Below are positions 1-11,179 of a DNA stretch of 64,000 nucleotides, in pieces. The notes beneath the pieces are model-generated. The model saw nothing but the letters and a program-made list of their open reading frames with translations, did not search any database and was not told where the DNA came from. The stretch's first letter is position 1, and each line of letters starts with the position of its first letter. Position numbers and translations under genes: made by a program. This DNA comes from Lithospermum erythrorhizon (Eukaryota; Streptophyta; Magnoliopsida; Boraginales; Boraginaceae): the NCBI GenBank assembly GCA_019722365.1, contig JADFUC010000903.1, forward strand, positions 62,001 to 126,000. Direction: 5' to 3'.

Positions 1-665
1 CACGGGTGATTTTATTCACTCGAGTATTTTCTCCTTGGAGAAGTAAATTGATCTTATTCATTTTTTATATCTCGAGTGATCTTATTCGCTTCAGTGTTTA
101 CTCGTACAAAATTAATGTGAAAGTGAGCATTAGATTCGTTATTTCACTGAAGCGATTCTCTTTGGGGATGCTGAATGATGGTCGATTCGAAACTAGTGAT
201 CTCGTTAAACCGGGTTTTAGATCATGAATAAAATGATCTCATTTATTTTTATACCTCGGTGATCTTGTTAAAATAAGATTATTTTACTCGTGGAGAATTA
301 ATTGAGCCTCGGGTGATTATTTTCCCGGGCTATTCTCTTTAGAGTTTCTCGAATGATCCCAATTGATTGGAACCCAGTGATGCTTATTCACTCGAATTTT
401 TCTCCTTGGAGAAAAAAAATGATCTTATTCATTTTTTATATCTCGAGTGATCTTATTCGCTCGAGTATTTTACTCATAAGAATTAATTGAGCCTTGGGTC
501 ATTATTTCCTTGGGCAATTCTCTTTAGAGTTCTTTCGAATGATCTAATTCGATTCGAAACCCGAGTGATCTCATTCACTCGGGTTTTCCTCCTTGGAGAA
601 ATAAAATGATCTCATTCATTTTATCATGATGATCTTATTCGCTCGGATGTTTTACTAAATGTATT
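1..665. repeat. about 186-bp tandem repeat, 3.5 copies
   Basis: Four diverged copies start at GTGAT near 6, 196, 377 and 565, giving periods of 190, 181 and 188 bases. Each copy has a GTGATCTTATTCACTCG-like start, then CTCCTTGGAGAA, then TGATCTTATTCATTTT, then a second TGATCTTATTCGCTCG. The last copy breaks off near 660 and the first may continue beyond the window edge. The array lies downstream of the integrase end of the minus-strand gypsy relic. That is where Tat/Ogre-type gypsy elements often carry tandem repeats (family knowledge); the link here is inference. A short satellite block is the alternative. Confidence 0.8.
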
Positions 666-1106
666 TTCAGGTGGTTTCGAGATTTTATTCAGATGCCACT
701 TGGCGTTCTTATCGAGTTAAATTTACAAAAGATAGAAGGGATAATACAGACATAATACTTCATCAAATATATCCCGTGCCAAGTGTGCTTGATCGCTTCC
801 CACAGAGCTCATGAGCTTCATATGTCCCGGCTTATCGGCTCGTCGACCTGTAAAGGTCCTTCTCATTTAGGGTTGAGTTTGTCTTGTTTCTTCGATTCTT
901 AGCCTTGAAGACCATAGGACCCAGATCCACCAATTTATTTGCCGAATTTTAACCGCCCGGTTATAGAATCGAACGTCGTGTGGTTGTACTCTAGGTCGGT
1001 ATATGGATTGGTATCTTAATTTGTCGATGAAGTCGAGCACTCCACAAATACGCTCTTCGTTCTTTTTCTTACGTAGCTTGATTTGTCTTATGTTTAGTAA
1101 CTGGCT

Positions 1107-1830
1107 TCAGCGGTAGAGGCGACACATTCCCAAGCGAGGCGAAAGGGGAGGTTTCTCGAGAAAGCGTTGGAGAATTGGATTATCACGACCCGCAAATGCA
1201 GAAACTCTTACGTACCATCTTGCCCCGAGTCTTTGAGATTCTTTTTGATTCCTTGAAATATGGTTCGGTTCATGATCTCTATCTAGCCATTTGCTTGGGG
1301 GTAGCATACCGGGGAAAATCGATGTTCGATTCGAGCCCAACTTCCGTTGCTCAGGCACGATATCTTCGGGATACCGTATCGACTGATAATATTTTCGGAT
1401 AAATGCTTGATAATGCCGATGTTAGTGTTCAGCGGGATGTTCCATGACTACTGAAGTAGTCGATACTTGACCACGAAATCTTTGTACTTGGTAGCGGGTT
1501 TCACAATTTAATCGACTAGTTTATTCCCTACATTGCGAAGGCCTTTGGACAAAGCCAAGTCATTTACGCTAAAATAGGCTTCTTAAGGAATTGCGCCCGT
1601 CTTTTGACCTGAGTCAAACTTCTTGTGTCTGCGGCCATTAGTGTGGGCAGTAGTAACTTGACTCGGGTGATTTGGATCTTCAAGGCCACGCCCGTCTTGA
1701 TGACCCACGGTTTCCTTACGTAGACTTGTTTAAAGGTTTGGTGATGTTCTCCTCGAGAACCTGATACGTTAAGATCCCAATTGCGAGACTTTATATCATT
1801 CATCTTGGAATATCACGGAATTTATAACTC
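1107..1830 (-). pseudogene. gypsy integrase remnant
   Basis: Near 1490-1560 the minus strand reads a degraded WPFAMWGI-like segment followed by TKYKDFVV, as at the start of the integrase core. At 1290-1400 it reads ENIISRYGIPK, then FSPVCYPQANG with an in-frame stop, then EIMNRTIFQGIKKNLKDSG. These correspond to the core blocks around the second catalytic aspartate and the PQxNG motif. The 1107-1358 open frame is only a shadow of this domain. Several stops and indels show it is dead. Confidence 0.8.
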
Positions 1831-2399
1831 CACCTTTCTACCAATTTCTGAAATGACTTTCTCTTGACGGCTCCACCGTGGTTAGGAATTTGATTATGGG
1901 GGGCTACTCCCGTCTTTCCACTACGGCGTAGGGGAATACCCTCGTCTCTTCGTAGAATGGGCTTATACTTTATGCCGATATGGACTCCCGAAGAGATGTC
2001 TTACGTGTCATGGTAGCCTAATTGGGAAGATGATTTGCATGTTCATTTCTGTTGTGGTATGTGGTCGAGCAACCAATTACTCGAAACCTCTTTGCCGCTT
2101 TGGAGGTTTCTTTAGCCTGATATTTTTGGAGACTTTCGCTCTGCGGCTTATGATCTCCGCTTGCTCCTAACTTCCGTTATTGATTTGAATCTCCCCGAAC
2201 TACCATCCGAGCCACTCTCAAGCTTTGGGCTAATAAAAAAATCCGTTACGCAGAGCCGTATTCAACCTCGTTATTGGTTGTTTTAAATGAAAACCTTAGT
2301 GCATACTCGAACCGCAACCCTTCGGGGCCTTAGATTAATATACCCGACTCGATCCACTTGGGATTCTTAGCTCGAATCAACTAAGGTCCTTTGAGGTCA

Positions 2400-2900
2400 T
2401 TTGGGAGCTTCGGTATATACCATGGCTGCGGGATCTGGCCGTGCATTCTATGATGAAATCTGCCAAGGCTTGAGCTTTTACCCTTGTCCTTGGGAAAATG
2501 GTAATCTCGAATTCACTTAACTCAATCGCTCATTTGGTCAACCTTCCAGTTTGTCTTGGATTGGAGAGTATTCTCTTTACGGGTTGTTCTGTGACCACCA
2601 CAATGGGATGAGCCTCAAAGTATGCTTTTAGCAGCCGATATCACCAGAGCCATGATGAACTTATCTATTCGGGGATAATTTTCCTCAGGACCATGCAAAA
2701 CGTGGCTCACATAGTATATTGGATTATGTACCTTGAGCAGCTTCTCTTTATAGGTACACTTTTCAAAAGAACTCCTGCAATTCTGACCAAATAGAGGTTG
2801 GAGTTCATGCTCGCCCGAATTGGTCGAAGATCTACGGGGATTTTAAATAATCTTTTATTTCCTCAAAGGCGCTTGGCGCTGATCGGCCCCAATCTGAGCT
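2400..2900 (-). pseudogene. gypsy RNase H remnant
   Basis: Downstream of the RT on the minus strand, FEEIKDYLK (about 2840) is followed by YYVSHVLHGPEENYPRID and MALVISAAK (about 2640-2715). After a one-base frameshift comes a piece matching the usual Y.F.AHPI.V.T..P block (about 2590-2640). AQALADFIIECT lies at about 2443-2476, the usual junction into the second part of the domain. In gypsy elements this domain removes RNA from the RNA/DNA hybrid. Frameshifts and stops make it non-functional. Confidence 0.82.
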
Positions 2901-3079
2901 CATCTTTGGAAGGCGCGCGATTTTTTGGAAAAAGGAAATTCCGTTGGAGTCGAGATGGATCTGTTGAGGGCTACCAGACGCCCCGCGAATCTTTGTACTT
3001 CTTTATAAGATTTGGGGCTTCATCTGCATTCTCAGTAATCTTTATCTTGGTTAGGCTCGATGCCCGCTTTCGATCATGA

Positions 3080-3666
3080 AACCCAGGAATTTCCCCAAAG
3101 TTACTCCAAAAGAACATTTTTTAGGATTGATACGCAGTTAGCTTTTTTCCAACCTTTGTAGAGTTTCCTTCAAATTTACCAAGTGCTCGGTGCTCTTAAC
3201 TCTTTGACATACTCGTCGTAGATTTCCATGTTTACATCGGATCGAGAAGATGGCGTTAACCATCCTTTGGTAAGTAGCTCCGACATTTTTAGCCCCGAAA
3301 GCTGCGCTGCGTGGTCTGACCCGGTATTCTGTGATGAAGGTTGTCTTCTCATGATCTGCCTCTACTAAGAGTATTTGATGGTACCACTGCATTGAAGTAT
3401 CCAATCCCGAGCGACCGTGGTCCTACGCTTCCGTCCACAAACCTCCCCAAATAGGATAATTGATAATAATCCTTAGGGCTCTTTGTCAGTTCGCAAAATC
3501 CGTGCGCATCTCGTTTGCCATTGAATTTTTTCACCGTTACCACGTTATGATCCATTCCGGGAATTTGCAACTTCGAATGGCTCGTACGCTCATTAACTCC
3601 TCGCCTTTGCCCGAATTTCCAAGTTTTTCTCTTCGGAGAAATTTGTAGCGACCGCTGGTCGCGCAA
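3080..3666 (-). pseudogene. gypsy reverse transcriptase remnant
   Basis: The upstream part (about 3410-3600) retains NVVTVKK.NGK, PKDYYQLSYLGRFVDGS and similar pieces expected just before the first RT catalytic block. The next part (3138-3404) reads MDTSMQWYHQI, EKTTFITEY and AGATYQR-like NVGATYQRMVN, typical of gypsy RT. It ends with LRINPKKCSFGVTLGKFLGFM around 3085-3150. The YxDD catalytic motif cannot be recognised and the frame shifts several times, so no active enzyme is encoded. It leads into the RNase H remnant. Confidence 0.85.
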
Positions 3667-3670
3667 AGGT

Positions 3671-4550
3671 TAGGATAAATAAATCAGCGCAGCAAAGTCG
3701 CCCGTCGATGAATAGCAACATAAGCAGACTTGTTTGATATTAATGCTAATAAAACACTTTTGTCAGCCGGGATGAAACAACAACGTACCACTAAAAATGC
3801 ATCGTCGAGCAAGTAGCCACATCGAAGGTTTTATTAATACAACCAAACATCATATGACATAATCTCCAAAATACATCGTAGTAATAATGGTATATGTGTC
3901 TCTCCTCAGATAATAAGTTTGAAAGCCTTAAAGGAAAATCGATAAGATAAAAGAATTTGTTGAGGCTTCCTTGTGTCGCACCTCGATTTTAATCAACAAC
4001 TAGTCATTGCCGGCTCCTTTGGAACCTCAGCCAATGACTCACAAAAACTTCAGCGCCCCAGCCCAGCAGAAAGGAGTAAGAAAATTTGTGAAGCTTAGTG
4101 AATCTGAAATCTATGAATGGTATCCAAACATATATAATCATTTATATATAAGAGCGTATCGTAATCAATAATATGAGTAAATAAAATTAACAAGCCCATT
4201 TATCACTGCAGCTGATGGCTGCTTATTGAAACGTCACTACGAGATCAAACATATATATACTCGTACACATATATTCATAAAAATATCAACCGCGTAATTA
4301 ATGTTCATTTCCAAGTAAAATAACATAACCAGCAAAAGTAAGTCTCGAAAAAATCACATGCTTGTCCGGCACTCGATACAAGTATTTAATCTCATCGCCG
4401 TATCCGTCGCAAAATTTTAATATCAATGCGTCGGGGCATCCCGCTTTGGAATTTATATCTAATATAGCGTCGTCCCGAGCTGACCGTCAAATATGCAGTC
4501 GCGTAAATCCGCGATATCGCATCACCATGACCTCGGTCAGTGACCAGTAT
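3671..4550. other. no gene seen; possible LTR sequence
   Basis: This is AT-rich sequence without a recognisable reading frame. It begins next to TGTAGCGACCGC (about 3645), which read on the minus strand ends ...GCGGTCGCTACA. That resembles the TGTAACGACC / GGTCGTTACA ends common in Tekay/Del-type chromovirus LTRs, so the stretch may be the distal part of a minus-strand LTR. No second copy of this part was found in the window, so this is inference. Confidence 0.35.
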
Positions 4551-4559
4551 TATCACATG

Positions 4560-4883
4560 CAATTACTCCCGATCGCTGAAAGCTGACCGTGATATCGTAC
4601 GACCTTAGATCGGAAACCCGCCCGATATGCATACCGTCCTTCCCGTCGCCCAGAACATCGGGGTAACCCGTGATATGCATATCGTAATCTCGTTTCCATC
4701 ATTTCGGCTTTTGTAAAAGAAAACACGTACCAACGACAACCGATACGCAACCTTGTATGGCGGATCATGTGCCCAATCTTCGCCAATATAATCACAAACA
4801 ATTACAACGATATCATAACGTCGATCTTAGTAGCTCGTACTCATTCCCAATATAGCAGAGCATGTCATGCAAATACGCAAACG

Positions 4884-4955
<72 letters not shown>

Positions 4956-6390
4956 AAGATTCTGGCGTAGAGATTTGTACTCGCCTCAAGCAAAAGAAAT
5001 TAAAGTCAACTGGCTATTCCACGAGCTCTGGTCATATTCAAATTATATCCAACATGACAGCGTATTACTATAATATTACTTTTCTTAGCGAGTATATTTC
5101 TTAACTAATGGTTTTGAGCGAATATGCTGGGTTTGACCACACATATCGGCCTTTCAAAAGAAACAAAAGCCCGTATTCATTAAGATTTTCGAATATAAAC
5201 AACATTTTAAAATAATATTTCCTTTAAAAGTTCATTTTATTTTTACTTGATAAAATAATAATTAAATACTAAAACAATTCCATAATCCTCATAAAAAATT
5301 TCCACTAAAAATATATTTAGAGTACTCAAATAATACGCCCAAAAATAATTTGTTCAATAAAATAAATTTTCTCTATTTAAATAGAATTCCAGTCCATTTA
5401 CTTTTGCTTGTAATTCGAATAAATACCAAAATAACTTTATAAATTCTCATCTTTGGAAATTAGCTCAAATATATGGTAAAAGTTCTGTAAAAATACTACT
5501 TTCAATTTATAAGCTCAAAAATTATTTCTTTTTATTTAAAATCATATTTTAGTAATTAAATCACAAAAAATAGCAAATAATTTCAAATCACTCCAAATTT
5601 TCTTGGGAGTTTCTCGCTTTCTGATAAGAATTTGTCAGTTTAATATTTTAATTTTGTTTTTAAGCATTGTGATATTTATTTCATATTTTATATATTTTAA
5701 AAGCAATTAAAAATAAAAAATTCAACTTCGTAATACATTTTAAAGGTGGCTCAGTGACCTACAAAATGAAGTTCATAATTTTAAAATATTTTTACTATTT
5801 ATTCCCTATTTTTCTTTAAAATAAACAAGCTTTAAGCAAAAGAAACAAAAGGGATTAAAGGAATAACTTAAGCTGAAAAGTTGGGTAAATGATCCTAGAG
5901 CTTGATTCAACAAAATGGAAGAAATTTTTAAGAAAATGGAGGAGAGCTTAGAATATTTTGGGTTAACTTTTGGGGAGGAGGATGATTTTTGTCCGCTTTT
6001 ATAGAAATCACGATAGTTTACTTTTTAAGCGAGTCATATAATTAAGTTAAGTTATCTCGAGTTAGTTAGGTGGTAGTTTCGTAATAGCTTATGGGATGGT
6101 TTGTGGTTTTGTGTGGAAATAATTAAATTAAGTGTAAAATATATATTCTGTAAAGCAAATCTTCTGTAGCACCAAAATTATTTTTGGAGTTCTTGCTAAA
6201 TATTATTTCTCGGCTTCGTTTTAAGCCCTTTGGCTTCAAAATGTTTATCTTACGGCCGAGTTACGTGAATAATTTAATATTATTTCAATATTTCTCGAAA
6301 TTTTAATCTCACTTTGACATACTTGTATTTCTTAAAATATTATTAAAATAATCTTATACGGGTTAATTTCGATATGCCAGTATTATAAAA
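4560..6390 (-). repeat. copy 1 of a diverged 1.8-kb direct repeat, possible LTR
   Basis: The sequence matches 8390-10120 in the same orientation. Shared landmarks are ATAATCACAAACAA.TACA.CGATATC, a (TA)n tract, GACGTAGAGATTTGTA, ATAATATTACTTTTCTT and ATATGGTAAAAGTT.TGTAAAA. Just beyond its high end the minus strand reads AATTTCGAGGATGAAAT, resembling the pol end that precedes the 3' LTR of Tekay-type chromoviruses. The two copies could therefore be the LTRs of a minus-strand element with a shrunken interior. A plain segmental duplication is the alternative. Confidence 0.6.
4886..4951. repeat. (TA)n microsatellite
   Basis: An uninterrupted run of TA dinucleotides, 66 bases. It lies at the matching place in both copies of the 4.56/8.39-kb duplication, so a shorter tract was probably present before duplication. 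The apparent Tyr-Ile open frames across it are artefacts. Confidence 0.97.
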
Positions 6391-6879
6391 TTTCATCCTC
6401 GAAATTTATTCCATGACTAGGTTTGTCTTTATTAGCCATGGCTACTTTGCTGATACTGCTCTTATTATCTAATATCCTGACGTCTTGCTCCGACTAAACA
6501 AATTCTCCATCGTCTTTACATAGTTCACATATTATCCTCGCCAAACGCATTAACATTACCTAAATGCTTTATAACTTTAGGATTATAGTACTCGCGATAA
6601 CATCTCCATGGCGTCTATTTTATTATTTGTTGTCATATCGCCAACCCACCACTCTTACATATAATAAGCTTAATCATATCATTTTCACATATTCAAGTAA
6701 TTCAACTTGACCATATGAAGCAACAACTATATATTATCGAAATTCGCCAATCATGACATCGAAAAAAAAAATTATGTAACTCCTCGAAACAATATATCAT
6801 GACATATAAACATATATGCAAGCCCAATATGCACGTCATCAACGTCTGGCAAATAAACTCATCAGCATTAAACCGATAT

Positions 6880-7137
6880 TGTTTACTCCATTGTTTACGT
6901 TTACTCGCGTGTATGTTTACTCCACCAGTCCGTTCTCCTTGTTTCGTTTATTATTATTTAAGATTTACTCACTTTCGCGTGTATGTTTCTTTCGTTCTTT
7001 CGCTTAATGTGCGTTTACTCCAACACGTTTACTCCACATTTACTCGCATTAATACGTTTACTATTTCTTTACTTTCAGCCCAGTACGTTTACTCAACACA
7101 TTTTACTCCGCGTGTATGTTTACTCGCGTTGCGTTTA
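6880..7137 (+). repeat. degenerate GTTTACTC cluster
   Basis: About eleven irregularly spaced copies of (C/T)GTTTACTC or a one-base variant occur within 260 bases, several followed by GCGTGTATGTTTAC. Spacing ranges from about 11 to 45 bases, so this is not a clean tandem array. It inflates three overlapping plus-strand frames rich in Phe, Thr, Leu and Tyr, which I do not regard as genes. Confidence 0.75.
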
Positions 7138-7535
7138 TAAAAACCGTCCTGACTCGCGGCGTCTTAAAACAGCAATCCGCAGTAGCAAATATCAACTAGG
7201 TTCGATGTTATCATCGTATACCATCGCATATGTTAAATACGTTACCATAATTAGAATAGAGGCTTGGCACATAATTTACCTGACAATGATATCACGTATT
7301 CGTTATATGACTATTTTCATAACGACATTTACACATCTGATCCATCGTGAATCGTTTTCTCGAATCGTCCGTCATTAAATCATTATCGACATCCCTTGAC
7401 ATCTCATGCTCGGCCAATAATTCATCCCTGACATTATATCCTTAATATCACATATTTATAGTCTACATTTATGATAAATTAACATCAATTGTCACCTCCA
7501 GATTCCATGACATGCTGGCGCCTGCTTTTTAACGA

Positions 7536-7537
<2 letters not shown>

Positions 7538-7608
<71 letters not shown>
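7538..7608. repeat. (TA)n microsatellite
   Basis: A pure TA run of 71 bases inside the interior between the two duplicated segments. It is separate from the tracts at 4886 and 8544. Confidence 0.97.
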
Positions 7609-7609
<1 letters not shown>

Positions 7610-8389
7610 CAACCATATTCTGTCAACAAATCATCCATACCGCTACTTATTAACCTCTTGCTCATCCATGACTTGCTCATTAGCTTTCGATTAGTCACTA
7701 ATATCCACCTTTTTCGACAAAATTTTAATGTCCACAATATTTCCTTTGAGCGTTCCCTCTTCGATCACTATATATATATCTTTCGGACAACCGTTCTTCG
7801 TATGCAGTTCAATGCATCTGGTCAGTTGTCGCCATATTATAATTCACGATATCACGTATTCCATTTAATCATTTTAAACGTACCCAAAAAGCCAACTTTT
7901 AAATGTCTTACATATCATATTTTTTCTTCCTTCCATGATTTCTCCATTGACTCGTGAGTCATATTTTCTTTTCTACTTTCATTCCTAACATATTGGAGTT
8001 TGACATTTCCTCCGATAGCTTGAATAAGTACCGTCAAAAACTAACTTGGAAATTTATTATTAATATAAACAAATTTCTTCTAGTTAAATTATTACCTTTG
8101 TGCTTCGAGTCTTATAGCGACCGTATATGCAAATATCTCGCACTTGATGGTGTGCCTTCCGTTAAATCCTATCGTTTCGTTTTCTCTTAATCCCAGGTCG
8201 ACAAAGATCGAATATATGAATTTCTAAGCTACCAGAAATTATGGTCCCCGATAGGCATCTTTGTTTAATCTCACTCTATATAGTGATCATATTGGTACAA
8301 ATTTGTTGGTTATTCAATGACTTCGCTTTTCTTGTACACTTCACGATTATATTCTCATATTCCTGAGCAAAAGCAACAATATAAATACC

Positions 8390-8540
8390 GGCAGCAATGA
8401 TACACGACGCGCATGACATAGATCCTGTGCAGCACTCATAATATAATCACAAACAACTACAGCGATATCGCTACTTGTCGCTCTACCATTGGCACAAACA
8501 TTCATATAACCGCGTATAAATACATACCAAATATATAAAC

Positions 8541-8590
<50 letters not shown>

Positions 8591-10120
8591 CTACTGACGT
8601 AGAGATTTGTATGCTCACAAATAACAAGTAAATCGACTAGCTATTCAGCACAGTCACTTTTCGAATCTTATCAATATGACAAGCGTATTCTTATAATATT
8701 ACTTTTCTTCTAAATGTGTATATTTCTGGCTTAATTGTTTGAGCAGACATCTACAGGTTTGACCACATATACATCTCGACTGAAAATAAAGCCCGTATTC
8801 ATTTAAGATTTTTTTAGAATATAAACCCCATTTAAAATAATATTATTTTCTTTAAAGTTCATTTATTTTACTTGACAAAATATAAATTAAATACTAAAAT
8901 AATTTCACAATGCCATAAACTTTACCCACTCAAAATATAATTAGAGTACTCAAATATTACGCTTAAAAATAATTTTTTCAATAAAATTAATTTATGCCAA
9001 TTTAAATCTGAAATTACAGTCGTTTCATGTCACGAAATAAATATCAAAATAACATTATAAGTTTCTCATCTTTGAAAATTAAGCTCAAATATATGGTAAA
9101 AGTTTTGTAAAAATACTACTTTCCATTTATAAGCTCATAAATTATTTCTTTTTATTTAAAATCACGTTTTAGTTATTAAATCACAAAAAAAAAATAGCAA
9201 ACAATTTCAAATCAGTGCAAATTTTCTTGGAGTTACTCACGCTACAATGAGAACTATCAGTTAATATTTTTTAGTAATTAAATGTATGATATTTATTTCA
9301 TATTTTTTTAAATTTTCTTGAAGTCATTTAACTTCCAAAATTTATAATAAATATAAAATGAATTAAAAATCAAAACTTCCTTTCATAATTCAATTCTAGG
9401 TGTCAAACTGACCTACAAAATAAATTTTATAATTTTTAAAATATTTTTAATATTTATTTCCTATTTTTCTTTAAAATAAACAACTTTAAAATGAAAATAA
9501 AAAGGATTCAAGAATACCTTGACTATTTAAAAAATTGGGTAAATGATCGTAGAGCTTGATTCAATAAAATAGAAGAAATGTTTTAGAGGAAAATGAGGGA
9601 GACTCACGGTATTTTAGGTTCTTTTTGGAGGAGGATGATGATTTTTGTCTTTTTATAAAAATATGATGAAACTTTCTTTTTAAAATTTAAGTCCATCCCT
9701 AGTTAAATATGAAACTCCCTTTAATGTTTATCGCGGCATATTATTATAGGAAGTGTAGGTTTATAAAAGCATTCTGATCTGAAAGAAGAAAAAGTCAATG
9801 CTTGGTTAAGTTGAAGTTAGCCGAGTTAGTTAGGTAGTAGTTTCGCTGACAAAACAATGGATGGTTTATGATTTTTGTGGTAGTAATTAAATTAAATGTA
9901 AATATATATTACGCCATGATACTACACGCCTAATATTATTTAAAGTTCTTACTTTCGTATTATTTACCGACTCGTTTTAAGCTACAACTTGAAAATATTT
10001 ATACTACGCCCAGTTGCTTATTAGTTAATTTAATATTTATTTTAATATTTCTCCAAAATTTTAATCTACTTACGAGCTACTAAAATATTAAAATTATTAA
10101 TCTTTATACGGAATGGAGTT
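8390..10120 (-). repeat. copy 2 of a diverged 1.8-kb direct repeat, possible LTR
   Basis: This is the partner of 4560-6390, with many small indels. The paired stretch runs through the (TA)n tract at 8544-8587, the AT-rich block at 8690-9480 and AAATGATCGTAGAGCTTGATTC near 9540. It ends near TTAATCTTTATACGG at 10100-10112, where copy 1 has AATAATCTTATACGG. Strand is given on the assumption that the pair are LTRs of a minus-strand element. Confidence 0.6.
8544..8587. repeat. (TA)n microsatellite
   Basis: A pure TA run of 44 bases at the position equivalent to the 4886-4951 tract, and 22 bases shorter. The length difference reflects microsatellite change after duplication. Confidence 0.97.
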
Positions 10121-10515
10121 ATTTCAGCGATTGCCTTGTCGATTGTTCCGGGGAGGCAGTCTGCGGGTATTTTGCCTTTATGTGCGCCCATGTCGGTTGT
10201 CCCCAGAAGGGAGACTTCGATAGGGCTAGTTGGCGTAGGGGAGTAATAAAATTCTGTGGTGGCGATGCCGTGTATTCCTTTACGGAATAGACTGTTGACA
10301 TTATTAAAATATTATTATCTTTATACGGGCAGGTTATTTCAGCGTTTTCGCATCGATTGTTCTAGGAAACCGGCGGGTGTTTTTTTGCCTTCGTGCACTC
10401 ACATGTCGGTTGTCCTGGAAGGGAGACCGGCCAGGGCTTCAGACCCGACATGGGGAGTAATAATCTAGTGGTAGCGATGCCCTGTGTATCGCTCGCTTTT
10501 GGAATAGGCGAGTAG
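10080..10515. repeat. 215-bp tandem duplication
   Basis: Two adjacent copies begin at TTATTTCAGCG near 10121 and 10336, a period of 215. Shared landmarks are ATCGATTGTTC/GTCGATTGTTC, CATGTCGGTTGTCC, GAAGGGAGAC, GGGGAGTAATAA and GGTAGCGATGCC/GGTGGCGATGCC. The junction repeats ATTATTATCTTTATACGG. It starts at the edge of duplicated copy 2, so the two events may be linked. No coding function is seen. Confidence 0.8.
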
Positions 10516-10738
10516 CGATCGTCTTTCCCGGAAATCGGTGTCCACTGTGTGGATATCTTGCCACCCTCTTAATGCCCGGCGTATGACTTTGAAACATGCG
10601 TGGGCCTCAGCGCGATTATTGTGAGTCGACCGAGTAGAATTCGGCTCATGGATTTTTAGAAAGCGGAATCCCGCCGGCTTGATTGATGTGTCTCTTTCCC
10701 GAGGTCCACTTGGACATTCTATCTTTCCGGGGCACTTG

Positions 10739-10891
10739 TCACAGACTCATCAAATATTTCTTGGGTGGCATCTGATGGGTCATGAGGGATTGGTCCTTTA
10801 ATTCCTTAGTGCGATCCGGTTTCCTTTTAGACTTGGGCACAGGGGAGTGCTTGAGAGCTGATGGACCAGAGATGTTAGAGTGCTTGCCCAT
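10739..10891 (-). CDS. short open frame, doubtful
   Basis: A 50-residue frame starts with Met-Gly-Lys-His-Ser and is rich in Lys, Pro and Ser, with a KRKPDRTKELK stretch. It lies about 230 bases downstream of a minus-strand TATA-like box, where a retrotransposon leader or the start of Gag might be. I do not recognise a family. It could equally be a chance frame inside a decayed element. Confidence 0.2.
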   Translation of the reverse strand: MGKHSNISGPSALKHSPVPKSKRKPDRTKELKDQSLMTHQMPPKKYLMSL

Positions 10892-11110
10892 CCTTGCCAG
10901 AGTAGTAGCTCACAGGCTGAGAGGTTGCTGTATTGATCTCAAATAGCTTGCTTTGAATCCGGAGCTTGATATCAGGGGATGAGGATCTGAAGCCCAGCGG
11001 CGGTCGGTCCTTGACCACTCGATGCTAAGTCAGGTTGGGTTTGACCTGACAAAAGTATGAATATGAGTGATACAATTTATGCATTACCTTTCAATGGTGT
11101 TTATGGTTGA

Positions 11111-11120
11111 GTATTTATAG
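11111..11120 (-). promoter_or_regulatory. TATA-like box, possible LTR promoter
   Basis: The minus strand reads CTATAAATAC preceded by GGTCATCTC and followed by TCAACCATAAACACC. Plant LTR promoters often carry such a box. The surrounding 10.5-11.2 kb is richer in G+C than its flanks and looks like a retroelement end on the minus strand. Start-site evidence is lacking. Confidence 0.4.
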
Positions 11121-11179
11121 GAGATGACCAAAGGCTTCGAGCTCAGGATGAAACAGAGTGCAGAAACGATGGGATCCTC

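Larger units (their letters stand above)
660..3670 (-). mobile_element. Ty3/gypsy LTR-retrotransposon pol relic, possibly Tat-like
   Basis: Reading the minus strand from high to low coordinates gives pol domains in the normal gypsy order: reverse transcriptase, RNase H, integrase. Matches occur in all three frames and are broken by stops and frameshifts, so the element is dead. The order, the spacing, and motifs such as FITEY, KFLGFM, YYVSHVLHG, AQALADF and RYGIPK make the family call firm. The Tat-like assignment is weaker and rests on general resemblance and the adjacent tandem repeats. I found no Gag and no convincing LTR pair for this copy. Confidence 0.85.
6391..8389. other. interior between duplicated segments; possible chromovirus remnant
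   Basis: No intact gene is present. On the minus strand at 6390-6520, short pieces such as VRILDNK and NFEDEIL sit where the pol end of a Tekay-type chromovirus would be if the flanking repeats are its LTRs. The match is short and interrupted, so it is weak. The rest holds a GTTTACTC-rich cluster (6880-7137), a long (TA)n tract (7538-7608), and unassigned AT-rich DNA with long chance frames on the plus strand. Confidence 0.35.

Noticed and set aside
1175..1402. Plus-strand frame starting MDYHDPQ
   Set aside because: It is the shadow of the minus-strand gypsy integrase, whose motifs are clear.
4767..5104. Two frames rich in Tyr-Ile, and similar ones at 7492-7737 and 21290-21589
   Set aside because: They are translations of (TA)n microsatellites and have no other coding character.
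6799..7378. Three overlapping plus-strand frames of 63-131 codons
   Set aside because: They overlap in different frames and are kept open by the GTTTACTC cluster; no domain is seen.
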